Assembly (NCBI GenBank): GCA_016926205.1
Contig: JAFGPB010000021.1
Span: 1 to 33,276 of the forward strand
Direction of reading: 5' to 3'
Length of the DNA: 33,276 nucleotides
Source of the DNA: Bacteroidales bacterium
Lineage (GTDB): Bacteria > Bacteroidota > Bacteroidia > Bacteroidales > UBA10428
Part shown: piece after piece, positions 10,563 to 21,468 of the stretch
Position numbering within the stretch: position 1 is the stretch's first letter
How the letters are laid out: each line of letters opens with the position of its first letter
Notes under the pieces: generated by a model
What the model saw: the letters and a program-made list of their open reading frames with translations, nothing else
Databases searched by the model: none
Told to the model about the DNA's origin: nothing
Program-made: the position numbers and the translations under genes

Positions 10563-13500
10563 ATGGAACTAGGAAACGTTTTAAAGAAGTTTTTCGGAAG
10601 TAAGTCACAGCGTGATATTAAGGCGATATTACCTCAGTTGCGTGAAATTCACGAAGAATACGAGAAAATAGTATTGCTCGGGAATGATCAGTTGCGCGCA
10701 AAAACTTCAGAACTGAAAGAATACATCCGCGGTAATATTCGTGAAGATGAAGATCGGATCGTGCAACTGAAACAGGAGATTGAGCCGGGGACATTGGAAG
10801 TGGAAAAAGTGGAAGAGTTCTACAACGAAATTGACAAAATCGAAAATGAGATTGCCGTAAAGACTGAAACAGCACTCATGGATATACTTCCTGTGGCTTT
10901 TGCAATCGTAAAAGAAACGGCACGCAGGTTCAAGGAAAATGATTATATAGAAGTAACAGCCAATGATTTTGATAAAGAGCTTGCCGCTAAACGTGACAGT
11001 GTTCAGATCGTCGGCAACAAAGCAAGGTATTTGAAAACATGGATTGCCGGGGGCAATCCGACGACATGGGATATGGTCCATTATGATGAACAGCTGATCG
11101 GAGGTGTTGTGCTGCATCAGGGTAAAATCGCGGAAATGGCCACAGGTGAGGGCAAAACATTTGTCGCTACGTTGCCGGTATTTCTGAATGCACTGGCGGG
11201 TAAGGGAGTTCATATTGTTACGGTAAATGACTATCTGTCCAAACGGGATTCAGAATGGATGGGACCTGTCTTTGAAATTCACGGACTTACTGTGGATTGC
11301 ATTGACAAACATCAGCCAAATTCCGAATCAAGAAGGAAAGCATATCTGGCAGACATTACCTATGGTACCAACAACGAGTTCGGTTTTGATTACCTGCGCG
11401 ATAATATGGCCATTAATCCGTCCGATCTGGTTCAACGGAAACACAACTATGCCATTGTCGATGAGGTTGACTCGGTATTGATCGACGATGCAAGAACGCC
11501 TTTGATCATTTCCGGTCCGGTTCCCAAAGGAGACATTCAGTCATTTGAGGAATTCAAACCACAAGTCGAAAAGCTGGTGAATGCGCAGCGCAATCTGGCA
11601 TCTAATTTTCTGGCCGAAGCAAAAAAGCTCATCAGCGAAGATAAAACGGAAGACGGAGGATTTAAGCTGCTGCAGGCTTTTAAAGGATTGCCAAAAAGCA
11701 AACCACTGATCAAGTTCCTGAGTGAACAGGGAAACAAAGCCCTGTTGCTGAAGACCGAAAACTTCTATATGCAGGAGAACAGCAAGAATATGTTTAAAGT
11801 TACGGATGATCTGTATTTTATCATTGATGAAAAGCTGAATTCTGTCGAAATGACTGAAAAGGGAATTGACCTGATAACGGGTTCTGCAGATGATGCAAAT
11901 TTTTTCATCATGCCTGATGTTGGTTCAGAGATCGCCGAACTTGAAAAATCTGATCTGTCACCTGCAGATAAACTCACCAAGAAAGATCAGATTCTGCAGG
12001 ACTATGCAATAAAATCTGACCGCATCCATACGGTTAATCAGCTGCTTAAGGCTTATACCATGTTCGAACGTGATGTTGATTATGTAGTGATGGACAATAA
12101 GGTGAAGATCGTCGATGAACAGACAGGCCGCATTCTTGAGGGGAGGAGGTATTCCGAGGGACTTCATCAGGCAATCGAGGCAAAGGAAAGGGTTAAGGTT
12201 GAAGCAGCAACACAAACCTTTGCCACGATCACATTGCAGAACTATTTCAGGATGTACAGAAAGCTTGCAGGTATGACCGGAACAGCTGAGACGGAAGCGG
12301 GAGAGTTATGGAACATTTACAAGCTGGATGTCGTTGTGATCCCAACGCACCTTCCGGTAGTCCGGGATGACAGGGATGATTTGGTATACAGGACCAAAAG
12401 GGAAAAATACAATTCTGTCATTGAAGAGATCCTGAACCTGCATGATCACGGACGACCCGTACTGGTGGGAACTACATCAGTAGAGATTTCGGAATTGCTA
12501 AGCAGGATGCTTAAACTGAAAGGCATCAAGCATAATGTGCTGAATGCCAAATTGCACCAGCGTGAAGCCGAGATCGTTGCTGAAGCAGGGAAAAGCGGGA
12601 CAGTTACAATTGCCACAAATATGGCGGGAAGAGGCACTGACATCAAACTCAGTGAAGAAGTCAGAACGGCGGGTGGTCTGGCCATCATCGGCACAGAAAG
12701 GCATGAATCCAGGCGCGTGGACCGGCAATTGCGGGGTCGTGCCGGCCGCCAGGGAGATCCGGGTTCTTCGCAATTCTATGTATCTCTTGAAGATGACCTG
12801 ATGCGGCTTTTTGCTTCAGACCGGATCGCTGGCTGGATGGCGCGTATGGGATGGTCGGAAGGAGAACCCATTCAGGCAAAAATGATCACACAGTCCATAG
12901 AAAGGGCGCAGAAGAAAGTTGAGGAAAACAACTTCGGGATCAGAAAGCGGTTGCTTGAATATGATGATGTGATGAACTCCCAGCGCGAAGTGATCTATAC
13001 AAAAAGAAAACATGCATTGTTTGGTGAACGTATTGAGGTGGATGTAGCAAGTATGATGTATGATGTATGTGAGAGTATTGTTGAACAGGGTCACGGAACA
13101 GTCGACTTTGAAGAATTCCGGTATAATGTTTTTCGTTATTTGTCAGTGGAAACCCCATTTCTGGATAAGGATTACATCAAATTATCACCTGTAGAGATCA
13201 CCGACAAATTATACAGAACTTTAAGAGAAACCTTTCAGAGAAAACAGTCACTTATTTCAAAACAGGTTTTCCCGGTCGTTAAGGAGGTTTATGAAAAACA
13301 GGGAAAACAATATGACAATATTGTCGTACCGATCACAGATGGTACAAAAGTATACAATATTGTAACCAACCTCGAGAAGGCCTATCATACAAACGGCGAG
13401 GAACTTGCAAAATCGTACATAAAAAACATTATCCTCCATGTCATTGATGATGCATGGAAAGAGCATTTGCGTGAACTGGATGATTTGAGGCAGTCTGTCC

Positions 13501-13865
13501 AGACCGCCACATATGAGCAGAAGGATCCTCTGCTGATCTATAAGTTCGAGTCTTTTGAACTTTTCAGGAACATGATCGACAAGGTCAACAAAGATGTGAC
13601 CGGCATACTGATCCGGGGTCAGATCCCAGTTCGCGATTCAAGCGGTATACAACGTGCTCAGGGACCCAGACGAACGGACTACAGCAATCTCGAAGCACAA
13701 AAACGTGAATTTCAGCGTGAACATTCAGAAGGAAGGAGAAAAGAAGAACATGTCCAACCCGTAAGGGTGGAGAAGAAAGTCGGAAGGAACGATCCCTGTC
13801 CCTGCGGCAGCGGGAAGAAATACAAACATTGCCATGGTGCACCTTCCATGGCAACAAAGGGTTGA
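10563..13865 (+). CDS. secA: preprotein translocase ATPase SecA (start moved to ATG 10563 from TTG 10521)
   Basis: [14 protein letters not shown] Walker [48 protein letters not shown]-terminal zinc motif [14 protein letters not shown]. Confidence 0.97.
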   Translation: MELGNVLKKFFGSKSQRDIKAILPQLREIHEEYEKIVLLGNDQLRAKTSELKEYIRGNIREDEDRIVQLKQEIEPGTLEVEKVEEFYNEIDKIENEIAVKTETALMDILPVAFAIVKETARRFKENDYIEVTANDFDKELAAKRDSVQIVGNKARYLKTWIAGGNPTTWDMVHYDEQLIGGVVLHQGKIAEMATGEGKTFVATLPVFLNALAGKGVHIVTVNDYLSKRDSEWMGPVFEIHGLTVDCIDKHQPNSESRRKAYLADITYGTNNEFGFDYLRDNMAINPSDLVQRKHNYAIVDEVDSVLIDDARTPLIISGPVPKGDIQSFEEFKPQVEKLVNAQRNLASNFLAEAKKLISEDKTEDGGFKLLQAFKGLPKSKPLIKFLSEQGNKALLLKTENFYMQENSKNMFKVTDDLYFIIDEKLNSVEMTEKGIDLITGSADDANFFIMPDVGSEIAELEKSDLSPADKLTKKDQILQDYAIKSDRIHTVNQLLKAYTMFERDVDYVVMDNKVKIVDEQTGRILEGRRYSEGLHQAIEAKERVKVEAATQTFATITLQNYFRMYRKLAGMTGTAETEAGELWNIYKLDVVVIPTHLPVVRDDRDDLVYRTKREKYNSVIEEILNLHDHGRPVLVGTTSVEISELLSRMLKLKGIKHNVLNAKLHQREAEIVAEAGKSGTVTIATNMAGRGTDIKLSEEVRTAGGLAIIGTERHESRRVDRQLRGRAGRQGDPGSSQFYVSLEDDLMRLFASDRIAGWMARMGWSEGEPIQAKMITQSIERAQKKVEENNFGIRKRLLEYDDVMNSQREVIYTKRKHALFGERIEVDVASMMYDVCESIVEQGHGTVDFEEFRYNVFRYLSVETPFLDKDYIKLSPVEITDKLYRTLRETFQRKQSLISKQVFPVVKEVYEKQGKQYDNIVVPITDGTKVYNIVTNLEKAYHTNGEELAKSYIKNIILHVIDDAWKEHLRELDDLRQSVQTATYEQKDPLLIYKFESFELFRNMIDKVNKDVTGILIRGQIPVRDSSGIQRAQGPRRTDYSNLEAQKREFQREHSEGRRKEEHVQPVRVEKKVGRNDPCPCGSGKKYKHCHGAPSMATKG
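13829..13854. terminator. perfect 9-bp inverted repeat with 8-nt loop inside the 3' end of secA, candidate terminator for the convergent dapA transcript
   Basis: TTGCCATGG-TGCACCTT-CCATGGCAA; on the minus strand it is followed by TGTTTGTATTTCTT. Confidence 0.4.
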
Positions 13866-13872
13866 TCCGGAT

Positions 13873-14760
13873 TCATTCAGCCAGAGCTTTGACCAGTCCC
13901 TGTAACTTCCTGTAATGTTTTTCACTTACGGGAACAAGGGGAAGACGGACATGGTTCTGTGCAATTTTTAAGATTTCCAGTACTGCTTTAATGCCTGAAG
14001 GGCTGCCTTCTTCAAACAATGCTGACATCATACCGAGCAATTTGTACTGTAATGCTGCAGCTTCGGGAAAATTGTTCCTTAAAGCATGATTAACAATGTC
14101 CGAAAACTCTTTCGGATAAGCATTTGCTATAACGGATATGGCACCTGAGGCCCCCAGCGATATCATGGGCAGTGTAAGTGCATCATCACCGGAAATCACC
14201 AGAAAATCATCAGGTTTTTCTTTAAGGATCTGCATGATCTGGCTAAAATTGCCCGAAGCTTCCTTGACGGCGATGATGTTCCTGAAATCGCGTGCAAGTT
14301 TTACCGTGGTTTCAGCAGCTATATTTGATCCGGTCCTTCCGGGTACATTGTACAGGATGACCGGGACCGGGGACACCTGCACAATGGCTTTATAATGCAT
14401 GTATATTCCATTTTGGGATGGCTTGTTGTAATAGGGGGCAACGGAAAGCAATGCGCTCACACCCTCGCAGTCAAAATGACTGATGGCATCAACGACGTCC
14501 TGCGTATTGTTGCCTCCGATACCAATAACAACGGGAATTCTGCCGTTGACAGATTCCAGCACAAAACTGACAACCGCTTTCTTTTCATCTTTTGAAAGGG
14601 TGACAGATTCACCGGTAGTGCCCAGGACAACCACATAGTTCACCCGGCCTTCGACAATATGGTCTATGAGCTTACCGAGCGATGGAAAGTCGATGCTGCG
14701 ATCATTTCTGAAAGGTGTCACTATAGCAACACCTGTACCTGTAAGTCTTTTCTTCATCAT
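13873..14760 (-). CDS. dapA: 4-hydroxy-tetrahydrodipicolinate synthase
   Basis: GTGVAIVTPF, VVLGTTGESVTLS, YYNKPSQNG, PVILYNVPGRTG, IIAVKEASGN, VISGDDALTLP. Confidence 0.95.
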   Translation of the reverse strand: MMKKRLTGTGVAIVTPFRNDRSIDFPSLGKLIDHIVEGRVNYVVVLGTTGESVTLSKDEKKAVVSFVLESVNGRIPVVIGIGGNNTQDVVDAISHFDCEGVSALLSVAPYYNKPSQNGIYMHYKAIVQVSPVPVILYNVPGRTGSNIAAETTVKLARDFRNIIAVKEASGNFSQIMQILKEKPDDFLVISGDDALTLPMISLGASGAISVIANAYPKEFSDIVNHALRNNFPEAAALQYKLLGMMSALFEEGSPSGIKAVLEILKIAQNHVRLPLVPVSEKHYRKLQGLVKALAE

Positions 14761-15413
14761 GAATTGTCTTTTTTGATGATCAAAAGGTAGTGTAGGAGCT
14801 GATTTATCAGAAAGTTAAGCTGAAGCTCAGATTCTGTCTTTTTTGTCATATCAGGATCAAAATTTCTTTCTTTAAAATTTTCAGGTTTTCCGGAATATAT
14901 CTCAGACTGCAGCTTCCTCATCTCTGCTTTTTCCTTTTCTATATCAATCATCAGATCAAGAATATTATCCTCAGGGGTATATCTGCCTGCTTTAAATCTG
15001 GCAGGTGAAAGGGCGGTAATATACTGAATGGGATAATGGTTTTCAAGGCTCAGGTCGATCAGAATGTCAAAAGGTTCATTCATGAATTTGTCCGTAATAT
15101 CCGAACAGGGTTTATGGTACCAGTTCAGATTGCCCTTATGAAAGAAATCAAAGCCTTTTCTGTACAGATACTGATCAATCAGGTTTTTGCTTTGGACATA
15201 GCCCAGTATGCTCACTTCAACATCGTGTTCTGAAATTCTTTTTGCCAGGTCTCTTATGATTTCAAAACTGTTCAGCTCGGTTGCATTATAAATAACACCG
15301 ATTTTCCTTGCTTCAGCCAAATTGCAGACCACAGGATTCCGTTTTCTTTTCTTCAGTTGCTTTTTCAGCATAAAACTGCCGACACGGATTTTAATTTCAC
15401 CAAGCCATTCCAT
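14757..15413 (-). CDS. conserved Bacteroidota hypothetical protein (DUF6913-like)
   Basis: 218 aa; stop overlaps the dapA start as ATGA (14757-14760); family resemblance by eye: FDILIDLSLENHYPIQYITALSPARFKAG. Confidence 0.65.
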   Translation of the reverse strand: MEWLGEIKIRVGSFMLKKQLKKRKRNPVVCNLAEARKIGVIYNATELNSFEIIRDLAKRISEHDVEVSILGYVQSKNLIDQYLYRKGFDFFHKGNLNWYHKPCSDITDKFMNEPFDILIDLSLENHYPIQYITALSPARFKAGRYTPEDNILDLMIDIEKEKAEMRKLQSEIYSGKPENFKERNFDPDMTKKTESELQLNFLINQLLHYLLIIKKDNS

Positions 15414-15579
15414 GATGCAATTTTATGAAAAATAACCAGACAATTGTAAAAAAACTTATTCAGTCTGAAAAAACGGGTTTCTGTCTATGAAAACGGCTTA
15501 TCCTTCTATTCCTTTTGCCCCTGTAATTGACATTATTGTAAATTAGTATCTTAATTGATGTTTATGACTGTTGGATACA

Positions 15580-16908
15580 ATGGAAAACAAGTTTTCAGGC
15601 AACACTGCTAAAGTTGCACTGCATATTATGGCATGGGTCATTCTGATTGTTTTGCCACAATACCTGGGAGGGCGCTATTGGGGCAACAGCAATCTTTTTA
15701 CATGGTGGTTTTTTGTGAATACCGGGACCTACCTGATCATTTTCTATGCCAATTACCTGTTTCTGGTTCCCAGATTTTATATTGCGGGCAAAAGACTTGT
15801 ATACTTTTTAGCCGCAATAGTTTTAATGGTTGGGATATACTATCTGACTGAATTTTCAAACGAAACCTTCTTTAGAATAAAGAGAACGGAATGGCTGACC
15901 TCTTTAGCCGATTCTTCCAGACAGGATACGATTGGTGTTGTCACGTACAAGGGAGTTCAGGAACGAATTGCACGGAATGCAGATGACAGCAGCCTGATCG
16001 CTGACTTTGCCGCGAATGCAGGCAGAGCAAAAAACCGTACAGATACAGCTTTCAATGTTGGCACCAGGAATGATTCGGTAAGATTTTACCGGGGTTCGGA
16101 CGGTGTTTCAGGTTTTGGCCAGCCTCAGACTGACAACGCTGAAAGAAGACCTAGACCACCCAATGATCTGAGAAATCTGTTCCGGCCATTTCCTTTTCAT
16201 GTTTACAACTATGCATTAACGGCGCTCTTTTTTACCTTTTTTTCGCTGGGATTGAGAGTAATGGAACGACATGCAAGAATTGAAAAGAGACAAAAAGAAC
16301 TTGAAAGGGAAAAGCTGAATTCAGAGCTGGCATTATTAAAAAACCAGATAAGCCCACATTTCTTTTTTAACACACTGAATAATATTTACGCTCTTATTGC
16401 CATCAATACATCAGATTCTCAGGAGGCTGTGCTGAAGCTTTCCAGACTGATGCGTTACCTTCTTTATGAATCGGAACAAGGCAAGACTCGGCTCAGCAGC
16501 GAAATTGAATTTATGAACAATTATATTGATCTGATGAGGTTGAGGATGAGTGATAAGGTTTCATTGTCCGTCGGTTTCCCGGAGGATTATGAAGATTGTT
16601 CATTGCCACCCCTGCTTTTCATACCTTTTATTGAGAATGCCTTTAAACATGGTATCACGTACCGTGAAAAACCGTATATTGAGATTTCCATGCACCTGAA
16701 AAAGGAGAAGCTTATTTTCCATTGCAGCAACAGCATTGGGAAAAAGTCCATCGAAGAGGAAAGGGAGCAGCATAACGGCATAGGTCTGGACAATGTTACT
16801 AAAAGATTGAAACTGCTTTTCCCGGATCAGCATAAGTTGAAAATTGATCAGAGCACAAAAGATTTTCACGTGCACCTTGAAATAGACCTTAAGCAATATT
16901 CACAATGA
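15580..16908 (+). CDS. LytS-type membrane sensor histidine kinase (His_kinase family; ATG at 15580, track uses TTG 15571)
   Basis: N-terminal TM segments; LALLKNQISPHFFFNTLNNIYALI, LSRLMRYLLYES, LPPLLFIPFIENAFKHGI, NGIGLDNVTKRLKLLF. Confidence 0.92.
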   Translation: MENKFSGNTAKVALHIMAWVILIVLPQYLGGRYWGNSNLFTWWFFVNTGTYLIIFYANYLFLVPRFYIAGKRLVYFLAAIVLMVGIYYLTEFSNETFFRIKRTEWLTSLADSSRQDTIGVVTYKGVQERIARNADDSSLIADFAANAGRAKNRTDTAFNVGTRNDSVRFYRGSDGVSGFGQPQTDNAERRPRPPNDLRNLFRPFPFHVYNYALTALFFTFFSLGLRVMERHARIEKRQKELEREKLNSELALLKNQISPHFFFNTLNNIYALIAINTSDSQEAVLKLSRLMRYLLYESEQGKTRLSSEIEFMNNYIDLMRLRMSDKVSLSVGFPEDYEDCSLPPLLFIPFIENAFKHGITYREKPYIEISMHLKKEKLIFHCSNSIGKKSIEEEREQHNGIGLDNVTKRLKLLFPDQHKLKIDQSTKDFHVHLEIDLKQYSQ

Positions 16909-17618
16909 TCAGAACCATAGTAATTGATGATGAGCCACTTGCTTTGCAGCTTGTGGAAGGATATGCGGAAAAAACACCGGGTTTAAAGCTCGTTGGCAAA
17001 TTTGACAATCCGCTGGATGCTTTGGAATTCATGTCCGGGGAGAGCGTAGACCTGATTTTCGTGGATATCCAGATGCCTGATCTGAACGGTATTGAATTTA
17101 CACGTGCTTTGGAGAAAGGACCTAAGGTCATTTTTACAACGGCATATGAAAAATATGCGCTTGAAGGTTTCAGACTGGATGTCGTGGATTACCTGCTGAA
17201 ACCTTTCAGCTATGAAGAATTCCTCAAGGCTGTAAATAAAGCCAGCCGATTGATAAAGCTTGAGCAGGGAATGCAAAATCAGATAGCAGCTGATGATGAA
17301 TTTCTTTTCCTGAAATCAGAATATAAAATAAAAAGGATCAATTTCAATGACATCCTTTATATAGAAGGGCTTAAGGATTACATAAAAGTTTATACCCAGA
17401 ATGAAACCAGGCCCGTATTGTCATTAACCTCTTTAAAACTGCTTGAATCAAAACTTCCAGGTTCAAAATTTATGCGTGTGCACCGTTCATTCATAGTGAA
17501 CCTGAGAAAAATCCATACCATTGAACGTAGCAGAATCGTGTTCGGGAAGACGTATATTCCGGTAAGCGAACAATACAAAGATAAATTCCAGGATTATGTG
17601 AACAGAAATTTTCTGTAA
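16905..17618 (+). CDS. LytTR-family DNA-binding response regulator
   Basis: Receiver (VIDDEPLALQL, DLIFVDIQMPDLNG, DYLLKPFSYEEFLKAV) plus LytTR (ILYIEGLKDYIKVYT, FMRVHRSFIVNL); ATGA overlap with kinase. Confidence 0.94.
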   Translation: MIRTIVIDDEPLALQLVEGYAEKTPGLKLVGKFDNPLDALEFMSGESVDLIFVDIQMPDLNGIEFTRALEKGPKVIFTTAYEKYALEGFRLDVVDYLLKPFSYEEFLKAVNKASRLIKLEQGMQNQIAADDEFLFLKSEYKIKRINFNDILYIEGLKDYIKVYTQNETRPVLSLTSLKLLESKLPGSKFMRVHRSFIVNLRKIHTIERSRIVFGKTYIPVSEQYKDKFQDYVNRNFL

Positions 17619-17623
17619 TCCAT

Positions 17624-18880
17624 CTATTTGGATTCGAGTTCATTGAACCAAAGAATTGACGCAACTCCCCAGGGTATGACACCTGTGTTGTGCACAAGTC
17701 CTTCAAATTCAAAAAAATTCACCCGGTCTGTGGTTACACCGATTTGAATGAAATCATCAAATATTTCAGACGACTGCGAGGGTGGCACATCAAGGTCATC
17801 CGAACCATGGTAGAAATTTATGTATGAACTTGTATTCCAGGCATATGTACTGTTATCTGCCATCGCGTTTCTGAGCTGTGCAAAATCAGCCCCGTCTGTG
17901 AAATCCTCTATGACTTCAGTGGTGATCAGATCCTCTATTACACCGGTAAGTTGCGCGTTGATCTGAGCACTTGACAAACTACCGTTAAACAACCCGGGAA
18001 TAAGGCTGGCATAAGGTTCATTGAAAAACTTGTCCATTTCATCCTGAATGGTTCCATAAACCTTTTGTGCATAAATGAAATAGGGAAGATACATGGGACT
18101 GGGTATGGTTACCTGACTTATAAAATATTCCGTTATGGAAATCAGATCGTAGGCACCGGCCCCACAGGATGCGGCAACAACATCAAATCCGGGATCAGGG
18201 CCGTTTTCAATGGCATCAAGAACAGACAATGTCGCGCCTCCTCCCTGTGAATATCCCATCAGGTAGTAATTTCCGCTACAGCTCGCGGTAATGCCCCTGA
18301 CATCGACCAGTTCAACAGCAGCCTTGATCATGTCAATCACTGACCGGTCAGTACATTCCTTATTGAAATAAGGATGCACGATGTCTGCGGAAGCCCCGAA
18401 TCCGATATAATCAGGCATGACCATGATATAACCGTTCCCGGCCATACTCTGGATCAGCTGATATTCCGTCCGGAAAGGGTCCATACTTGGCACATCGTCA
18501 TTCAATGTCGTGGTGCCATTCTGAAAACTGATCAGCGGGAAAGCTTCACCGGCTGAGGGAACGCAAACCAATCCGGAAGCTTCAATAAGAGAATCTCCAT
18601 AGTATGTTTCATAAGTGATCCTGTATACATCGACACCGTATTCCGTATTGGTGAGCAGAGATCCGGCACCGGCTTCCGGGTATTGCTGGTTCAGCATGGT
18701 CAGCATAAACTGTATCGATGACAGGTTGAGTGTGCTCACTTTTTCATATTCGAGCAGAAGGTCACCATAGAATTCTTCGTCGTTGGTCTTATTACATGAC
18801 GCAACAATGATACTGATTACAACGGTCAGCATCATGCATAAACCTGGCAGAGGTTTTAATGAGTTAAGTCTTTTCATCAC
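17624..18880 (-). CDS. alpha/beta-hydrolase (secretory lipase-like) predicted lipoprotein
   Basis: Lipobox-like VASC near the N-terminus; nucleophile elbow GYSQGGG; PDYIGFGAS; HGSDDLDVPP. Confidence 0.78.
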   Translation of the reverse strand: MMKRLNSLKPLPGLCMMLTVVISIIVASCNKTNDEEFYGDLLLEYEKVSTLNLSSIQFMLTMLNQQYPEAGAGSLLTNTEYGVDVYRITYETYYGDSLIEASGLVCVPSAGEAFPLISFQNGTTTLNDDVPSMDPFRTEYQLIQSMAGNGYIMVMPDYIGFGASADIVHPYFNKECTDRSVIDMIKAAVELVDVRGITASCSGNYYLMGYSQGGGATLSVLDAIENGPDPGFDVVAASCGAGAYDLISITEYFISQVTIPSPMYLPYFIYAQKVYGTIQDEMDKFFNEPYASLIPGLFNGSLSSAQINAQLTGVIEDLITTEVIEDFTDGADFAQLRNAMADNSTYAWNTSSYINFYHGSDDLDVPPSQSSEIFDDFIQIGVTTDRVNFFEFEGLVHNTGVIPWGVASILWFNELESK

Positions 18881-19236
18881 TAAATATTCTGAATTTATTC
18901 ATAAATCTTGCTTCTCCAAAGTACAATGCATCAAAATTTAATGGCCTGATCATCCTTTCATTTCCGGTCTTTAAGAAAACAGGAAATTAAAAAGTTATAT
19001 CCCGACTGATGCAGGATGAATATGCCCGGACAAATTTAGTGCTTATTCTGAAATATGGCATATCCTTCCGGTACATCTTCCATCGGGAACAGGATGAACA
19101 GTACTATTCATAATGCCGCTCACGGTTTCCGCATCCTGCGAATCATCAACGGATACCCTTTCAATCAGGGTCGATCAGTTCATCTCAGATCTTGTCCTCC
19201 GGATCTTCATGCTTTCACCTATCTGTAAATACGGAT

Positions 19237-19926
19237 TTACTGCAAAGACATCAAAATATTAAAAACAGCATTGTTCAGGTTTTTGATCGCCAATGAAATA
19301 TTCCAGTTTTCAACCTTGCGGAGTTCCACGAAATAGGATATGGCACGGATTTGAAGGAACGGTATGTTTTCCATCAGGCAAACATAAAAAAATGCTGCGC
19401 CTTCCATGGTAACGATGTCACAATTGAATTTGCTTTTTATCTTCTGAATGTTTTCTATCTTTTCGTGCATGGTGTTCAAGGTAATTGATTTCACGGTAAC
19501 AAGCGAATCCACTGAAGACAGCTCAAATGTGCCAATGCTGCGCAGTACTTCACCTGTAAACGGAAATGAATCTTCCTGAAGCATCTCTTTTTCGCTCAGC
19601 GTGAAAAAAGAGTTTTTATCTTCAAATCCCAGGTCGGCAAACTGGTCCTGAATGACATTCACGATGACGCCAAGTTCCAGAAAGTAGTCAAAACTGCCTG
19701 CAATACCAGCATTTATAGCAAGATCATAGTTGAAAATGCTGAATGTTTTTAAAAGCTGATACGTCATGAAGACACTACCGTGACCCGTGACAAGAATATC
19801 TATGTCCAGTATACCCATATGGTAGCTGGATAGATTTTCATTCAGTTGTGCGACAAAATCGAGTTTGTCACGCAATTCCTTAACTTCTTTGTTTGTGGCA
19901 GTAACAATAAGGATCTTCATGAGCAA
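19237..19926 (-). CDS. mqnB: futalosine hydrolase-like nucleosidase (PNP_UDP superfamily)
   Basis: LAINAGIAGSFD, VNVIQDQFADLGFED, VTMEGAAFFYVCL, PFLQIRAISYFVE, NWNISLAIKNLN resemble MqnB. Confidence 0.75.
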   Translation of the reverse strand: MLMKILIVTATNKEVKELRDKLDFVAQLNENLSSYHMGILDIDILVTGHGSVFMTYQLLKTFSIFNYDLAINAGIAGSFDYFLELGVIVNVIQDQFADLGFEDKNSFFTLSEKEMLQEDSFPFTGEVLRSIGTFELSSVDSLVTVKSITLNTMHEKIENIQKIKSKFNCDIVTMEGAAFFYVCLMENIPFLQIRAISYFVELRKVENWNISLAIKNLNNAVFNILMSLQ

Positions 19927-19982
19927 TTCTGTTAAGTCAGGGATGGGATAAAGTCATTGAACCCTGATAAAGGTTTTTCGAA

Positions 19983-19990
19983 CAAAAGTA
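19983..19990 (-). promoter_or_regulatory. candidate -7 box TACTTTTG upstream of mqnB-like gene
   Basis: Matches TAnnTTTG on the minus strand, about 57 nt upstream of the start. Confidence 0.35.
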
Positions 19991-20065
19991 AATTCCTCAT
20001 GGAAATGTCAGTCTTTCTTAAGAATAATTCAACACTTTAGTAAACAATTTTTGAAATATTCGGGT

Positions 20066-20073
20066 TAAATTTG
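20066..20073 (+). promoter_or_regulatory. candidate -7 box TAAATTTG upstream of folE
   Basis: Matches TAnnTTTG in the mqnB-folE divergent intergenic region. Confidence 0.4.
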
Positions 20074-20159
20074 TCGTCATCTGAAAAATCTAAAGTTATA
20101 ACATTTTTGGTATGTTCGGCAGAATAGGGCCAATTGACAAGTTACATAGGAGTACCCAT

Positions 20160-20798
20160 ATGGAAGCAAAGAAAATAATACTGGAAGGCATATCCGAAGC
20201 GGGATTTGAAAGAATTGACAAGTTTAACGGAAGAAGGACAAAGTCTCTTGCTGCATTGTACAGGAAAGTACTCGCCAACCTGGGTGAGGATCCCTTGAGG
20301 GAAGGTCTTCTGAAAACTCCTGACCGGGTAGCCAAGGCAATGCAATATTTCACACATGGTTATTTTATTAATCCGGCAGAAATTTTGAAAGCTTCAAGTT
20401 TTCATGAGGATTATAAACAGATGGTCATCGTGAAGGATATTGAGTTGTACTCCCTCTGTGAACATCATATGGTGCCTTTTTTTGGTAAAGCTCATGTGGC
20501 TTACATACCCAACGGAACCATAACGGGACTGAGCAAAATTGCCAGGGTTGTGGAAGCATTTGCCCGGAGGTTACAGGTCCAGGAAAGGCTGACCGTGCAG
20601 ATCCGCGACTGCATTCAGGAAACCCTGAATCCCATGGGCGTTGCCGTAGTTATCGAAGCTAAACATCTTTGTATGATTATGCGCGGCGTACAAAAACAAA
20701 ATTCCGTTACTACAACCTCTGCTTTTACAGGATGTTTTCTAAAGGATAACCGCACACGAGAAGAATACATTCATATGATCGGAGTAAAACTTCATTAG
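20160..20798 (+). CDS. folE: GTP cyclohydrolase I (in-frame ATG at 20112 also possible)
   Basis: [67 protein letters not shown]. Confidence 0.95.
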   Translation: MEAKKIILEGISEAGFERIDKFNGRRTKSLAALYRKVLANLGEDPLREGLLKTPDRVAKAMQYFTHGYFINPAEILKASSFHEDYKQMVIVKDIELYSLCEHHMVPFFGKAHVAYIPNGTITGLSKIARVVEAFARRLQVQERLTVQIRDCIQETLNPMGVAVVIEAKHLCMIMRGVQKQNSVTTTSAFTGCFLKDNRTREEYIHMIGVKLH

Positions 20799-20872
20799 GC
20801 GGATAAAGGTCATTGAGGAGAGGACGTCCAATATACTCCGGCCACAATCACTTCTGGCGGCATACAATCGAC

Positions 20873-21448
20873 ATGACAGAATACAAAAGTAAATACTCAT
20901 TCTTTTTTCGCAATTTGCTGAAAGGACTCATCTGGCTTTCCGCCATCATCATATTGTTTGTTTTTGCCAAGCACAATATGGACAGGTCGTTGCTCCTGCG
21001 TTTTGAGCCTTTTCTTTCGAAAACCGCACTGGTCATCACAGTTTTTTGCATATCTGAGATCGTTTTCGGGATCATTCCTCCGGAATTATTTATGCTCTGG
21101 GCATTGCGAACCGGAGAGGTGACAGGCTACATCGGGTATGTGGCGTTATTTGCTGTTCTTTCCTACCTGGCAGGTGTGCTGGGTTATCTGTTCGGCAGGT
21201 ACCTGAACACCACAAGATTATACCGGTATTTGCGGAACCGGTTTCTGACCAGGACCGAGCAGTTGCTGCAGACCTACGGACTGTATCTGATCCTGGTGGC
21301 TGCACTGACACCTGTGCCTTTCTCAGCGGTGGCCATGTTGGTGGGATCGGTGAAATATCCGGGAAAAAATTATGCCTGGTGGTCCTTGTCACGCTTTATC
21401 CGGTTCACGGTGTACGCATGGATTATCTGGGAAGCGAATATGCTGTAG
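20873..21448 (+). CDS. VTT/DedA-like (YqaA-like) small membrane protein
   Basis: Several hydrophobic helices; FGIIPPELFMLWAL, GVLGYLFGRYLN, LTPVPFSAVAMLVGSVKYP. Confidence 0.65.
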   Translation: MTEYKSKYSFFFRNLLKGLIWLSAIIILFVFAKHNMDRSLLLRFEPFLSKTALVITVFCISEIVFGIIPPELFMLWALRTGEVTGYIGYVALFAVLSYLAGVLGYLFGRYLNTTRLYRYLRNRFLTRTEQLLQTYGLYLILVAALTPVPFSAVAMLVGSVKYPGKNYAWWSLSRFIRFTVYAWIIWEANML

Positions 21449-21468
21449 GTCATCGATTATCAAGCCAT

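Noticed and set aside
11530-12000. Insertion in SecA relative to E. coli
   Set aside because: Long SecA proteins with extra sequence near this region are usual in Bacteroidota; not specific to this locus.
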